A stretch of 64,000 nt of DNA. Source: an uncultured Lachnospiraceae bacterium (GTDB taxonomy: Bacteria; Bacillota; Clostridia; Lachnospirales; Lachnospiraceae). Positions 35,231 to 43,336 of this stretch are shown piece by piece. The stretch covers positions 1-64,000 of the forward strand of contig CASWVG010000002.1 in assembly GCA_949472775.1 (NCBI GenBank), in the 5' to 3' direction. The notes below the pieces were generated by a model. That model did no database searches and was not told the DNA's origin. It worked only from the letters and a program-made list of their open reading frames with translations. How positions within the stretch are numbered: the first letter of the stretch is position 1; each line of letters starts with the position of its first letter. A program made the position numbers and the translations under genes.

Positions 35231-36457
35231 ATGAAAAATGTGTGGGAGAAGTGGACAGGCATAAGTCTGGTCAAGAGAATTGTTGTGGGGTTGGTGATCG
35301 GTGTCATTCTGGCTCTTGTCGTGCCGGGAGCGTCAGGCATCGGCGTGCTTGGGGATGTGTTCGTAGGCGCGCTCAAGGGGATCGCGCCGCTTCTGGTATT
35401 CTTTCTGGTGATGAGTTCGCTCTGCAATGCGGGAAAGTCCCACGGCGGGGTGATCAGAACGGTCATCATTCTCTATATGTTCAGTACGGTGCTTGCGGCG
35501 GTGATCGCTGTTTTTGCCAGCATGGTATTTCCCGTGGAGATGGTGCTTGTGGACGCGGCTTCGGACGCCCCGGCGGCTCCCAGCGGTATTGTTGAGGTGC
35601 TTAGCACGCTGCTGATGAATGTGGTAAAGAACCCGGTGGATTCCCTGGTGAATGCGAACTATGTCGGCATTTTGTCCTGGGCGGTGCTTTTGGGCGTGGC
35701 ATTCCGAAACGCGGGAGAAGGGACGAAAAAGACGCTCGGGGATATTTCGGAGGCGATATCCAGGGTGGTTGTGGTTATCATCAACTTTGCGCCTTTCGGT
35801 GTGCTCGGACTGGTTTATACCAGTGTGACGGCGAGCGGTCTGGAGGCTTTCAGTGATTACGGCAAGCTGCTGATCCTGCTTGTGGGATGTATGCTCTTTA
35901 TCTACTTTGTGACGAATCCGATTCTGGTGTACTGGTGTATCCGCAAGAATCCCTACCCGCTCATCTTTAAGTGTCTGAAACAGAGCGCGATTACGGCTTT
36001 CTTTACAAGAAGCTCGGCGGCAAATATTCCTGTCAACATGAAGATCTGTGAGGAGATGGGACTGGATAAGGATACCTATTCCGTGACGATTCCGCTTGGC
36101 GCGACCATCAATATGGACGGTGCGGCGATCACCATTACAGTAATGACGATGGCGACTGCCTTTACGATGGGCATCAACGTGGATATTCCGACGGCGATTA
36201 TTTTAAGTCTGCTGGCGGCCCTCTCGGCCTGCGGCGCATCCGGCGTAGCCGGCGGTTCCCTGTTGCTGATACCGCTTGCGTGCTCGCTGTTCGGCATTCC
36301 GGATTCCGTATCTATGCAGGTGGTGGCGGTAGGCTTTATTATCGGGGTGATTCAGGACTCTGTGGAGACGGCGCTCAATTCTTCTTCCGATCTGCTGTTG
36401 TCGGCTTCGGCGGAGTTCAGACAGTGGCGGTTAGAGGGGAAAGAAATCAAATATTAA
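35231..36457 (+). CDS. sstT: Serine/threonine:sodium symporter SstT
   Basis: 408 aa dicarboxylate/amino-acid:cation symporter (DAACS) protein. Seen: WTGISLVKRIVVGLVIGVILAL, TRSSAANIPVNM (the serine-rich hairpin), GATINMDGAAITITVMTMA (the TM7 NMDG Na+-binding motif) and LSACGASGVAGGSLLLIPLACSLFGIP. These match SstT better than GltP. It takes up serine and threonine with Na+. The ATG at 35231 is preceded by GAGGGAAG. A permuted amino-acid binding protein gene starts 21 bp after its stop, probably on the same transcript. Confidence 0.92.
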   Translation: MKNVWEKWTGISLVKRIVVGLVIGVILALVVPGASGIGVLGDVFVGALKGIAPLLVFFLVMSSLCNAGKSHGGVIRTVIILYMFSTVLAAVIAVFASMVFPVEMVLVDAASDAPAAPSGIVEVLSTLLMNVVKNPVDSLVNANYVGILSWAVLLGVAFRNAGEGTKKTLGDISEAISRVVVVIINFAPFGVLGLVYTSVTASGLEAFSDYGKLLILLVGCMLFIYFVTNPILVYWCIRKNPYPLIFKCLKQSAITAFFTRSSAANIPVNMKICEEMGLDKDTYSVTIPLGATINMDGAAITITVMTMATAFTMGINVDIPTAIILSLLAALSACGASGVAGGSLLLIPLACSLFGIPDSVSMQVVAVGFIIGVIQDSVETALNSSSDLLLSASAEFRQWRLEGKEIKY

Positions 36458-36478
36458 TATCATGTGGAGGAGAAAATT

Positions 36479-37279
36479 ATGAAAAAGAAATTGGCAACGG
36501 TACTTGTGGCAGCAGTGGCTGTCTGCGGAACACTTTCAGGATGCGGCGGCGCGAAGGAGACGGCTGCGGATGCTGGAAACCGGGTGTATGCGGTGGAGGC
36601 AGGTTCTGCCGGAGAGGCGGCAGCCAGTGAGAAAGGCTTTCAGACCAATGTGGTGGCTTCCCAGGCAGATGCACTGATGGAGGTGGCTTCGGGCACTTCG
36701 GACGCGGCGATCATTGATCTTTTGATGGCGGGCGCCATGATCGGAGAGGGAACCAGTTACCCGGATCTGGTACATACGGATAAACTGACGACGGAGGAGT
36801 ACGGCGTCGGCTGCAGGAAGGGCTCTGATCTGGCTTCTTATATTAATGCCGTGTTTGCGCAGAGTTACGCAGACGGTTCTATGAAGGCGACGGCTGAAAC
36901 TTACGGTGTGCAGGAGGCCCTTGTGGAGCAGAAGGCCTGTGAATTTACGGCATCGTCTGCGGACAGCGATGTGGCTTATATTCAGGGCAAAGGTACGCTG
37001 ATTGTTGGTATTACGGAGTTTGAGCCGATGGATTACAAGGACGATTCCGGCGAGTGGATCGGCTTTGATGCGGATATGGCGCGTCTGGTTGCGGAGCAGC
37101 TTGGCGTGGAGGCACAGTTTGTGGTGATCGACTGGGACAACAAGATCATGGAGCTGGAATCCAAGAATATTGATGTTGTGTGGAACGGCATGACATTGAC
37201 TGACGAAGTCAAAAACGCGATGGAGTGTACCAATGCATACTGCAACAATGCGCAGGTGATTGTGGTTCCCGGCAAGTAA
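36479..37279 (+). CDS. Circularly permuted amino-acid binding lipoprotein (SBP family 3)
   Basis: 266 aa. Seen: lipoprotein signal with lipobox LSGC (Cys22). Then lobe 2 comes first (YAVEAGSAGEAAASEKGF at 37-54; ALMEVASGTSDAAIID at 65-80), next the normally C-terminal helices (TTEEYGVGCRKGSD at 104-117; YADGSMKATAETYGVQ at 130-145), a linker at 152-171, then the normally N-terminal lobe 1 (TLIVGITEFEPMDYKDDSG; WIGFDADMARLVAEQLGV; DVVWNGMTLTDEV), stopping at VIVVPGK where lobe 2 would normally begin. All parts of the fold are there once. The AC at 153-154 may be a remnant of the old lipobox. The usual ligand Arg after TDE is Val. GGAGGAG precedes 36479. Followed by its permease and ATPase. Confidence 0.88.
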   Translation: MKKKLATVLVAAVAVCGTLSGCGGAKETAADAGNRVYAVEAGSAGEAAASEKGFQTNVVASQADALMEVASGTSDAAIIDLLMAGAMIGEGTSYPDLVHTDKLTTEEYGVGCRKGSDLASYINAVFAQSYADGSMKATAETYGVQEALVEQKACEFTASSADSDVAYIQGKGTLIVGITEFEPMDYKDDSGEWIGFDADMARLVAEQLGVEAQFVVIDWDNKIMELESKNIDVVWNGMTLTDEVKNAMECTNAYCNNAQVIVVPGK

Positions 37280-37342
37280 GGCAGGCGGTGCGGCCATCAT
37301 GCAGATAGGGAAAGATATGTTGAGATTTTAGGAGAGTAAGCC

Positions 37343-37999
37343 ATGTTCTTTAGTGTGACACAATCGCTGTTGGACGGTCTGTTGACCACTTTTCAGATTT
37401 TTATTTTCACACTGCTCTTTTCGCTGCCGTTTGGGCTGGTGCTGGCTTTCGGCGCAATGAGCAGATGGAAAGCCCTGCGTGGGTTGATCCAGACGCTAGT
37501 GTGGATCATACGCGGCACGCCGTTGATGCTGCAGTTGATTATCATTTTTTACGGTCCCGGTCTGTGGCTTGGGCATAATATATGGAGCGGCAGCGAGGCG
37601 GGACGGATCACCGCCACGGTGGTGGCTTTCAGCCTCAACTATGCCTGCTACTTTTCCGTGATCTTCCGGGGTGGTATCGAAGGCGTTCCTGTGGGACAGC
37701 GGGAAGCGGGCGAGGTGCTTGGCATGACGAAGTGGCAGATCTTTTTTAAGGTCACCCTTTTACAGATGGTGAAGCGGGTGGTGCCGCCCATGTCCAACGA
37801 GATTATCACGCTGGTGAAGGACACGTCTCTGGCGCGGATCATTGCGGCGTATGAGCTTACTTTTGCGGGCTATTCCTTTATGAAGAGCAACGGGCTGACA
37901 TGGCCTCTCTTCTATACGGGTGTGTTTTACCTTTTGTTTGTGGGCCTTTTGACACTTTTGTTTAACTATATCGAGCGCAGACTGGACTACTTCAGATAA
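37343..37999 (+). CDS. Amino-acid ABC transporter permease
   Basis: 218 aa HisM/GlnP-type membrane subunit. Seen: LLDGLLTTFQIFIFTLLFSLPFGLVLAFG, WIIRGTPLMLQLIIIFYGPG, the EAA loop EAGEVLGMTKWQIFFKVTLLQMVKRVVPPM and a final helix pair. AGGAG lies before the ATG. Lies 63 bp after the permuted binding protein and 76 bp before the ATPase, so a complete importer of its own. Confidence 0.92.
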   Translation: MFFSVTQSLLDGLLTTFQIFIFTLLFSLPFGLVLAFGAMSRWKALRGLIQTLVWIIRGTPLMLQLIIIFYGPGLWLGHNIWSGSEAGRITATVVAFSLNYACYFSVIFRGGIEGVPVGQREAGEVLGMTKWQIFFKVTLLQMVKRVVPPMSNEIITLVKDTSLARIIAAYELTFAGYSFMKSNGLTWPLFYTGVFYLLFVGLLTLLFNYIERRLDYFR

Positions 38000-38075
38000 G
38001 CGGCAGATTTTGAACATGTGCAGCTATCCTGTCGACGGATGGACAAGGACAGGGTGGTCTGGAACGGAGGAATAA

Positions 38076-38852
38076 ATGGCAGTTTTAGAAGTAAAACATA
38101 TCGGAAAACATTTCGACTCTACGAGAGTGCTTGATGACGTGAGCTTTGATCTGGAGGAAGGGAGTGCGCTGGCGATCATCGGGTCTTCCGGCTCCGGCAA
38201 GACGACGCTCTTACGGTGTCTGAATTTTCTGGAGACGCCGGATCACGGTTCCATCACGGTGCGGGGCGAAACCCTGTTTGACGCGGATCACCCCGTCGCA
38301 GGGCAGGAGAAGGACCTGCGAACCAAAAGACTGCATTTCGGCATGGTCTTTCAGGCGTTTCATCTGTTTCCGCAGTACACGGCGCTTGAAAATGTGACGC
38401 TGGCGGAGAAGCTTCTGGCACAGGAGAAACCTGATTTTAAGCAGAAGAAAAAGGAAATTCTGGAGGAGATTGAGGCGCACGGGAAATTGCTCCTGGATCA
38501 GATGGGGCTTTCGGAGCGCATGGATCATTATCCCCACCAGCTTTCCGGCGGACAGCAGCAGAGAGTCGCCATTGCCAGGGCACTGGCGTTACAGCCGGAT
38601 ATCCTCTGTTTTGACGAACCCACCTCGGCTCTTGACCCAGAGCTGACGGGGGAGGTGCTAAAGGTGATCAGAGGGCTTGCCGAGAAGCATACGACCATGA
38701 TTATCGTAACCCATGAAATGAGCTTTGCCAGAGATGTGGCGGATCAGATTATTTTTATGGACGAGGGCGTGATCGTGGAGCAGGGCGATGCCAGACAGGT
38801 GATCGACCATCCGAAGGAGGAGCGGACGAGACAGTTTTTGACAAAATATTGA
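38076..38852 (+). CDS. Amino-acid ABC transporter ATPase (GlnQ/HisP-like)
   Basis: 258 aa. Seen: Walker A GSSGSGKTT, Q-loop MVFQAFHLFPQYT, signature [17 protein letters not shown], Walker [16 protein letters not shown]-loop IVTHEMSFARDVAD. A roughly 20-residue charged insert (QEKPDFKQKKKEILEEIEAHGK) before the signature is longer than in the other ATPase of this window. GGAGG stands before the ATG. Last gene of the unit, followed by a strong terminator. Confidence 0.93.
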   Translation: MAVLEVKHIGKHFDSTRVLDDVSFDLEEGSALAIIGSSGSGKTTLLRCLNFLETPDHGSITVRGETLFDADHPVAGQEKDLRTKRLHFGMVFQAFHLFPQYTALENVTLAEKLLAQEKPDFKQKKKEILEEIEAHGKLLLDQMGLSERMDHYPHQLSGGQQQRVAIARALALQPDILCFDEPTSALDPELTGEVLKVIRGLAEKHTTMIIVTHEMSFARDVADQIIFMDEGVIVEQGDARQVIDHPKEERTRQFLTKY

Positions 38853-38860
38853 GAAAGCAG

Positions 38861-38889
38861 GGAGTCTGCCTTGAGCAGACTCCTTTTTT
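38861..38889 (+). terminator. Intrinsic terminator
   Basis: Perfect 9-bp stem GGAGTCTGC / GCAGACTCC, 5-nt loop, then a T run. Ends the second ABC unit. Confidence 0.92.
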
Positions 38890-38986
38890 ACTCCCTTTTT
38901 TCGCAAAAGTACCATAGAAACCGACAGGCGTACATGGTATGGTGGAAGTAGAAAAAGGAAAAGATTTCTGGAGGAGGGCAAACGAT

Positions 38987-39613
38987 ATGTTGATGGAAAT
39001 GATCAGTATTCTTTTGGGGATTATTTTGCTGGGAGCGGTAGATTATGGAATCGGAGCGGTGGACTTGAAACTGATGCTGTATCTGGTTGACTTTCCGTCC
39101 GCTATCATTATACTGGCGCTCACTGTGCCGGTGCTGCTTCGGGGCGGTATGTGGAAAGACTTTCTGAGGGCCTGGAAGCTGCTGAACAAGAAGTATACCT
39201 GTCATTTAAGTGAAATAAGAAGGTCGCTGGACGTGATCGAGATGATGCAGAAACAGTTGGCTTGTGCGGGGATTATCGGTATGCTTCTGTCTTTCGTCCA
39301 TATTCTGCACCAGTTATCCGATCTGGCAAGCCTGGGGCCAAATATAGCGGTGGCGATTCTGACGATGCTGTACGCCACAATTTTTGAAATGCTGCTTCTG
39401 CCCCTGCAAATCGAGGCAAAGCGCCGGATTATTGATTATATGGAGGTGGACACGGACGCGGAAAGTGCGGGGAGCACGGCAGGGGAGACAGGCGCGGAAG
39501 GTATGGCTGCAGCAGAAGAAATTTCCGGGACAGGGAAGGAGCGTGAGACGGCGGTGAAAGAGAGGGAAGAGGCGGGGGCTGGAGCAGACAAAATAGGGGA
39601 TGGGCAGATATGA
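38987..39613 (+). CDS. MotA/TolQ/ExbB-like membrane protein
   Basis: 208 aa. Seen: two close N-terminal helices including LYLVDFPSAIIILALTVPVLL (MotA-like VDxPS), a short cytosolic stretch of about 50 residues, then GIIGMLLSFVHILHQLSDLASLGPNIAVAILTMLYATIFEMLLLPL, which mirrors the MotA TM3-TM4 pattern with SLGPxxAVAxLTxLY. The loop between helices 2 and 3 is shorter than in MotA, and a Glu/Ala/Gly-rich tail of 65 residues ends the protein. No motB is near. GGAGGAGGG precedes the ATG. The next gene overlaps it by 4 bp. Confidence 0.8.
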   Translation: MLMEMISILLGIILLGAVDYGIGAVDLKLMLYLVDFPSAIIILALTVPVLLRGGMWKDFLRAWKLLNKKYTCHLSEIRRSLDVIEMMQKQLACAGIIGMLLSFVHILHQLSDLASLGPNIAVAILTMLYATIFEMLLLPLQIEAKRRIIDYMEVDTDAESAGSTAGETGAEGMAAAEEISGTGKERETAVKEREEAGAGADKIGDGQI

Positions 39614-40224
39614 GGAAGCGACTGCTTCGGGCTTTGCTGGGAGCCGGTTATGTCTGCCTTCTGACGGCGTTGCTTCTATATCAGGCGGAGGTGTTTGGCG
39701 GCAGGGGAGAGTGGCAGACTGCGGTGCTGGGGACATTGATTCTCGGTGTTGCGCTGGCAGTGGTTCTTGTGCTCTATCTGCGTGTGAATGACCGGCTTTC
39801 GCAGGCGGAAGAAAATCCGGGTGTGGGTCATGTGGAGAAGGAGCGGAGTGTCGGAACGGATGGGATTTTGCCGGAAACGGATGGAGAACGGTCTGCATCT
39901 GCCGGAAAGGACAGCCGTATTGAAAGCGATAATCCATTTGCCGGTGAGGACAGACCGGCGACACCGCGAAGCTACGAGGAAATTTACGCGCAGTTTCTGT
40001 CCATAATGGAGACCTGCGCGCTCTCTGAGAGGGAACTGGAAGTGGCGTGGCTTCTCTACAGGGGCTACACCAACAGGCAGATTGGGGAGGAACTTTATAT
40101 TGCGGAGACCACGGTGAAAAAGCATGTGTCCCATATTTATCAGAAAATGGACGTGTGCAGCAGAAAGGAATTTCGGGCAATGGTGCAGGGTAGCGCGTGG
40201 GAGCGCTCACGCCCCGGCGGATGA
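39610..40224 (+). CDS. Membrane-anchored LuxR-type transcription regulator
   Basis: 204 aa. Seen: two N-terminal helices (about 8-27 and 37-59), an acidic polar linker at 60-140, and a C-terminal LuxR/GerE HTH: LSERELEVAWLLYRGYTNRQIGEELYIAETTVKKHVSHIYQKM. No receiver. Its ATGA start overlaps the stop of the MotA-like gene, so the two are made together. A signal through the membrane pair to DNA is a fair inference; the target is unknown. Its end overlaps the convergent MATE gene by 18 bp. Confidence 0.87.
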   Translation: MRKRLLRALLGAGYVCLLTALLLYQAEVFGGRGEWQTAVLGTLILGVALAVVLVLYLRVNDRLSQAEENPGVGHVEKERSVGTDGILPETDGERSASAGKDSRIESDNPFAGEDRPATPRSYEEIYAQFLSIMETCALSERELEVAWLLYRGYTNRQIGEELYIAETTVKKHVSHIYQKMDVCSRKEFRAMVQGSAWERSRPGG

Positions 40225-41604
40225 GCCGCCTGTGTTTTCCTGTGCAAACACATCTTCCCTTGTAATGTTTTTCAGCCATTTGCCGCTGCGGTAATGTTTG
40301 ATGACCCATGGCCATTTCACAAACTCGTCGGTGCACAGCAGAAAGTACACCCAGAGAACGGGAAGCTTGAAGACGAAAGCCGCAAGAAAGCCGAGCGGCA
40401 CCGCATAGCCCCACATGTCGATCACGTCGCAGATCAGACCGAAACGGCTGTCGCCGCCGGCACGGAATACGCCTGCGATCAGCGTGGTATTGACAGCGGC
40501 TCCCATAATATAGTAGGTGTTGATGAGCAGCATATATTTCAGATAGTGCATGGCTGTCTCGGAAAGTTTCGCGAAATGCAGCACAAAGGGAGTGGCGATT
40601 AATACCATGACACCGCCGATTGCACCGGTGATGATTGTGAGCTTCATCAGTTTGGAGGCATATTCTTTTGCGCGATCCATATTCCCTTCGCCCATCACAT
40701 TGCCAAGCAGTATGCCGCCTGCGCTGGCGGTGCCGAAACAGAGCACGGTGCCGAAATTCCTGACAACGACCACAAGAGAGTTGGCGGCCACCGCGTCGGA
40801 ACCCATGTGGCCCAGAATCACGGAGTACATGGAGAAGGCGACGCTCCATGCGATGTCGTTGCACAATGCAGGCAGGGAGAGTCTGACAAAATCCTGAAAC
40901 AGCAGTTTATTGCGCAGGAACATATAGCCAAAATTCAGCTTGATATCCTTGCTGAAAATGGATACCACAATACAGCCGATCAACTCGATGATCCTGGACA
41001 TGGCGGTGGCGATAGCCACGCCCGTGGCGCCAAGCTGCGGCATGCCGAAGAGCCCGAAGATAAACACCGCATTCAGAAAAATATTTAAGGTGAAAGCCAT
41101 GACATTTAAAACCATGCATACGGTGACCCGTCCGATGCTCCGGAGGATCGCCAGATACACTTCTATGATACCCCAGCACAGATAGGTAACTGCCATCACC
41201 CGCAGATACCCGGCGCCGATTCTGATCAGCTCCGCCTCGTTGGTGAAAAGCTTCATCATAAGCTCCGGCGCAAAGAAGGCGAAACCGGAGAAACCGAGGG
41301 AAATCACGAGGGAAAAACGCATGGCGATACCCTGAATGGCACGGATCGGCTGGAGTTCGCCCTTTCCCCAATACTGTGCGCTCAACATGGAAGCCCCCGT
41401 CCCGAGACCGTAGTAAATCATAAAGAGGACGTTTGCGTAGTTTGCCGCAAGCGACACAGCTGAGATGGAGGACTGTCCCACATAGTTTAACATCACCACG
41501 TCCGCGGAACTCACAGCAGCGCTTAAGAGGTTCTGAATCACAATAGGAACAACCAGCTTTAAAATTTTCTGATAAAAGTTATCTTTTGCAGCCGTGCTTT
41601 GCAT
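40207..41604 (-). CDS. MATE family efflux transporter
   Basis: 465 aa. Seen: IVIQNLLSAAVSSADVVMLNYVGQ at the start, GLGTGASMLSAQYWGKG, AILRSIGRVTVCMVLNV and ISVFRAGG-type second-half motifs (AGVFRAGGDSRFGLICDVIDMWG). The last pattern is that of the bacterial MATE group often found as NorM-like in Firmicutes. The ATG at 41604 has GGAGG 8 nt upstream; the longer frame to 41667 crosses the promoter. Divergent from a second MATE gene, 244 bp away. Confidence 0.92.
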   Translation of the reverse strand: MQSTAAKDNFYQKILKLVVPIVIQNLLSAAVSSADVVMLNYVGQSSISAVSLAANYANVLFMIYYGLGTGASMLSAQYWGKGELQPIRAIQGIAMRFSLVISLGFSGFAFFAPELMMKLFTNEAELIRIGAGYLRVMAVTYLCWGIIEVYLAILRSIGRVTVCMVLNVMAFTLNIFLNAVFIFGLFGMPQLGATGVAIATAMSRIIELIGCIVVSIFSKDIKLNFGYMFLRNKLLFQDFVRLSLPALCNDIAWSVAFSMYSVILGHMGSDAVAANSLVVVVRNFGTVLCFGTASAGGILLGNVMGEGNMDRAKEYASKLMKLTIITGAIGGVMVLIATPFVLHFAKLSETAMHYLKYMLLINTYYIMGAAVNTTLIAGVFRAGGDSRFGLICDVIDMWGYAVPLGFLAAFVFKLPVLWVYFLLCTDEFVKWPWVIKHYRSGKWLKNITREDVFAQENTGGSSAGA

Positions 41605-41638
41605 GGAAAAATCCTCCGTTTTTGCGTAAAGTGATAAC

Positions 41639-41667
41639 ATCTTAATACATTCCATTACCTGTGTCAA
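41639..41667 (-). promoter_or_regulatory. Sigma-A promoter for the minus-strand MATE gene
   Basis: Minus strand TTGACA, 17 nt, TAAGAT, 35 nt before the ATG at 41604. Confidence 0.65.
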
Positions 41668-41726
41668 TCGGTTTTCTTCAACATAAAAATTTTTTTAAAA
41701 TATTTTAAATTTTATGATAAAGCCAC

Positions 41727-41754
41727 TTGCGTTTTTACAACAGTGTGATAAAAT
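41727..41754 (+). promoter_or_regulatory. Sigma-A promoter for the plus-strand MATE gene
   Basis: TTGCGT, 16 nt, TAAAAT, 95 nt before the ATG at 41849. The space between the two divergent promoters is a strongly AT-rich stretch. Confidence 0.5.
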
Positions 41755-41848
41755 CGTCTCCAATGACCCAGCGCAGCGGCAATGAAAACTGTGCCTGTTG
41801 CAGAGCGGACAGTGGGATAGCCGCAGGGAAAAGGGAGGAGTTTTTATT

Positions 41849-43222
41849 ATGGAAAAAGATATGACGAAGGGAAGTCCCATGCGGCTGATTCTGGGCTTCG
41901 CCGTGCCCCTTTTATTCGGGCTTGTATTTCAGCAGTTTTACAGCATGATGGACGCGGTGATTGTAGGGCACTATCTGGGAGTGGACGCGCTGGCGTCGGT
42001 GGGAGCCACGGGCTCTGTCAACTTTCTGATTATCGGTTTCTGCATGGGCGTCTGCAACGGCTTTGCGATTCCGATTGCGCAGGAGTTCGGCGCGAAGCAC
42101 GAGAGCGAGTTGAAACGGTTTGTGGCGAACAGCGTATGGCTGTCCGTGATTTTTGCGGTTGTCATCACGATCGTGGTGTCGCTTTTGTGCCGCCAGATCT
42201 TACAGATTATGCGCACGCCCGCGAACATTATAGACGGTTCTTATAGTTACATAATTATCATATTTCTGGGTATACCTGTGGTGTTCCTCTACAATATGAC
42301 CGCGGCAATCCTGCGGTCTCTGGGGGACAGCAGAACGCCGGTCGTGTTTCTCGTAACGGCAGCGGTGTTGAATATTTTTCTCGACGTATTCTGCATCGTG
42401 GTGCTGCACATGAACGTGGACGGCGCGGCGGTGGCTACGGTGATATCGCAGGCGGTCGCGGGTTTTGCCTGTCTGATTTACATGCGCAAGAAGTTTGCTA
42501 TTTTGAGGTTGTCTCAGGATGAGCGCAGATGGGACAGGGATTATGCGGCGAAGCTGTGCAATATGGGTATTCCCATGGGATTGCAGTATTCGATCACGGC
42601 GATCGGCAGCGTAATTTTGCAGAGTGCGGTGAACAGCATTGACTCCAATGCGGTGGCGGCAGTCACGGCGGGCGGTAAGGTGAGTATGCTTCTGGTCTGT
42701 CCCTTTGACGCAATGGGTTCCACCATGGCGACTTACGGCGGACAGAATGTGGGTGCGGGGGACCTGGAGCGCGTGGACAGGGGACTTAAGAGCTGTACGC
42801 TGTTAGGGCTGATTTATTCCCTGATTGCACTGGGGGCGGTATTTCTGTTTGGGAAACAGCTCTTGCTGTTGTTTCTGGATGCGGGGGAGACGCAGATCAT
42901 TGCAAACGCTTACTCCTTCATCCAGATGAACGCGGTGTTCTATTTCCCGCTTGCGCTTGTAAATATCGTGCGCTTTTTGATACAGGGAATGGGATTCAGC
43001 AGACTTGCTGTTTTTGCGGGCGCATTTGAGATGCTGGCGAGAGCGCTGGCGGGATTCCTGCTTGTGCCTTATTTCGGATTCAGCGCGGTGCGTTTCGCGA
43101 ATCCGCTGGCATGGATTTTTGCTGATATTTTCCTGATTCCGGCTTTTTTCTATGTGAGGAAGAAGTTGGAAGGGATGTTAAATGCCAGGGCAGGCGGCGC
43201 GGAAACGACACAGCAGGTGTGA
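41849..43222 (+). CDS. MATE family efflux transporter
   Basis: 457 aa, twelve helices. Seen: PLLFGLVFQQFYSMMDAVIVGHYLG, SVNFLIIGFCMGVCNGFAIPIAQEFG, AAILRSLGDSRTPVVFLV and YGGQNVGAGDLERV. It resembles the MATE proteins at 1604 and 54018 more than its divergent neighbour. GGGAGGAG precedes the ATG at 41849; the frame extends to 41798 without such a site. A DUF4422 gene follows on the same strand after 114 bp. Confidence 0.92.
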   Translation: MEKDMTKGSPMRLILGFAVPLLFGLVFQQFYSMMDAVIVGHYLGVDALASVGATGSVNFLIIGFCMGVCNGFAIPIAQEFGAKHESELKRFVANSVWLSVIFAVVITIVVSLLCRQILQIMRTPANIIDGSYSYIIIIFLGIPVVFLYNMTAAILRSLGDSRTPVVFLVTAAVLNIFLDVFCIVVLHMNVDGAAVATVISQAVAGFACLIYMRKKFAILRLSQDERRWDRDYAAKLCNMGIPMGLQYSITAIGSVILQSAVNSIDSNAVAAVTAGGKVSMLLVCPFDAMGSTMATYGGQNVGAGDLERVDRGLKSCTLLGLIYSLIALGAVFLFGKQLLLLFLDAGETQIIANAYSFIQMNAVFYFPLALVNIVRFLIQGMGFSRLAVFAGAFEMLARALAGFLLVPYFGFSAVRFANPLAWIFADIFLIPAFFYVRKKLEGMLNARAGGAETTQQV

Positions 43223-43336
43223 CAGGAATGTCCGGAAATCTGAACGATACGTCAGAGACTGCCCGGAGTATGGACATTTTTACACGCGGACTTGAAACCA
43301 GGGAATTTATATCATAGTTTTAGCGGAGAACATAAT

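Noticed and set aside
36479-37279. Reading the permuted binding protein as two broken half-genes
   Set aside because: A single open frame with signal peptide, lipobox, strong ribosome site and intact partner genes, and each part of the fold present once, argue for one working permuted protein.
39314-40864. Open frame of 516 codons on the minus strand
   Set aside because: It runs antisense through the MotA-like and LuxR genes and out of frame in the MATE gene; its product is rich in Arg, His, Pro and Cys with no domain, as is typical of a shadow frame in GC-biased DNA.
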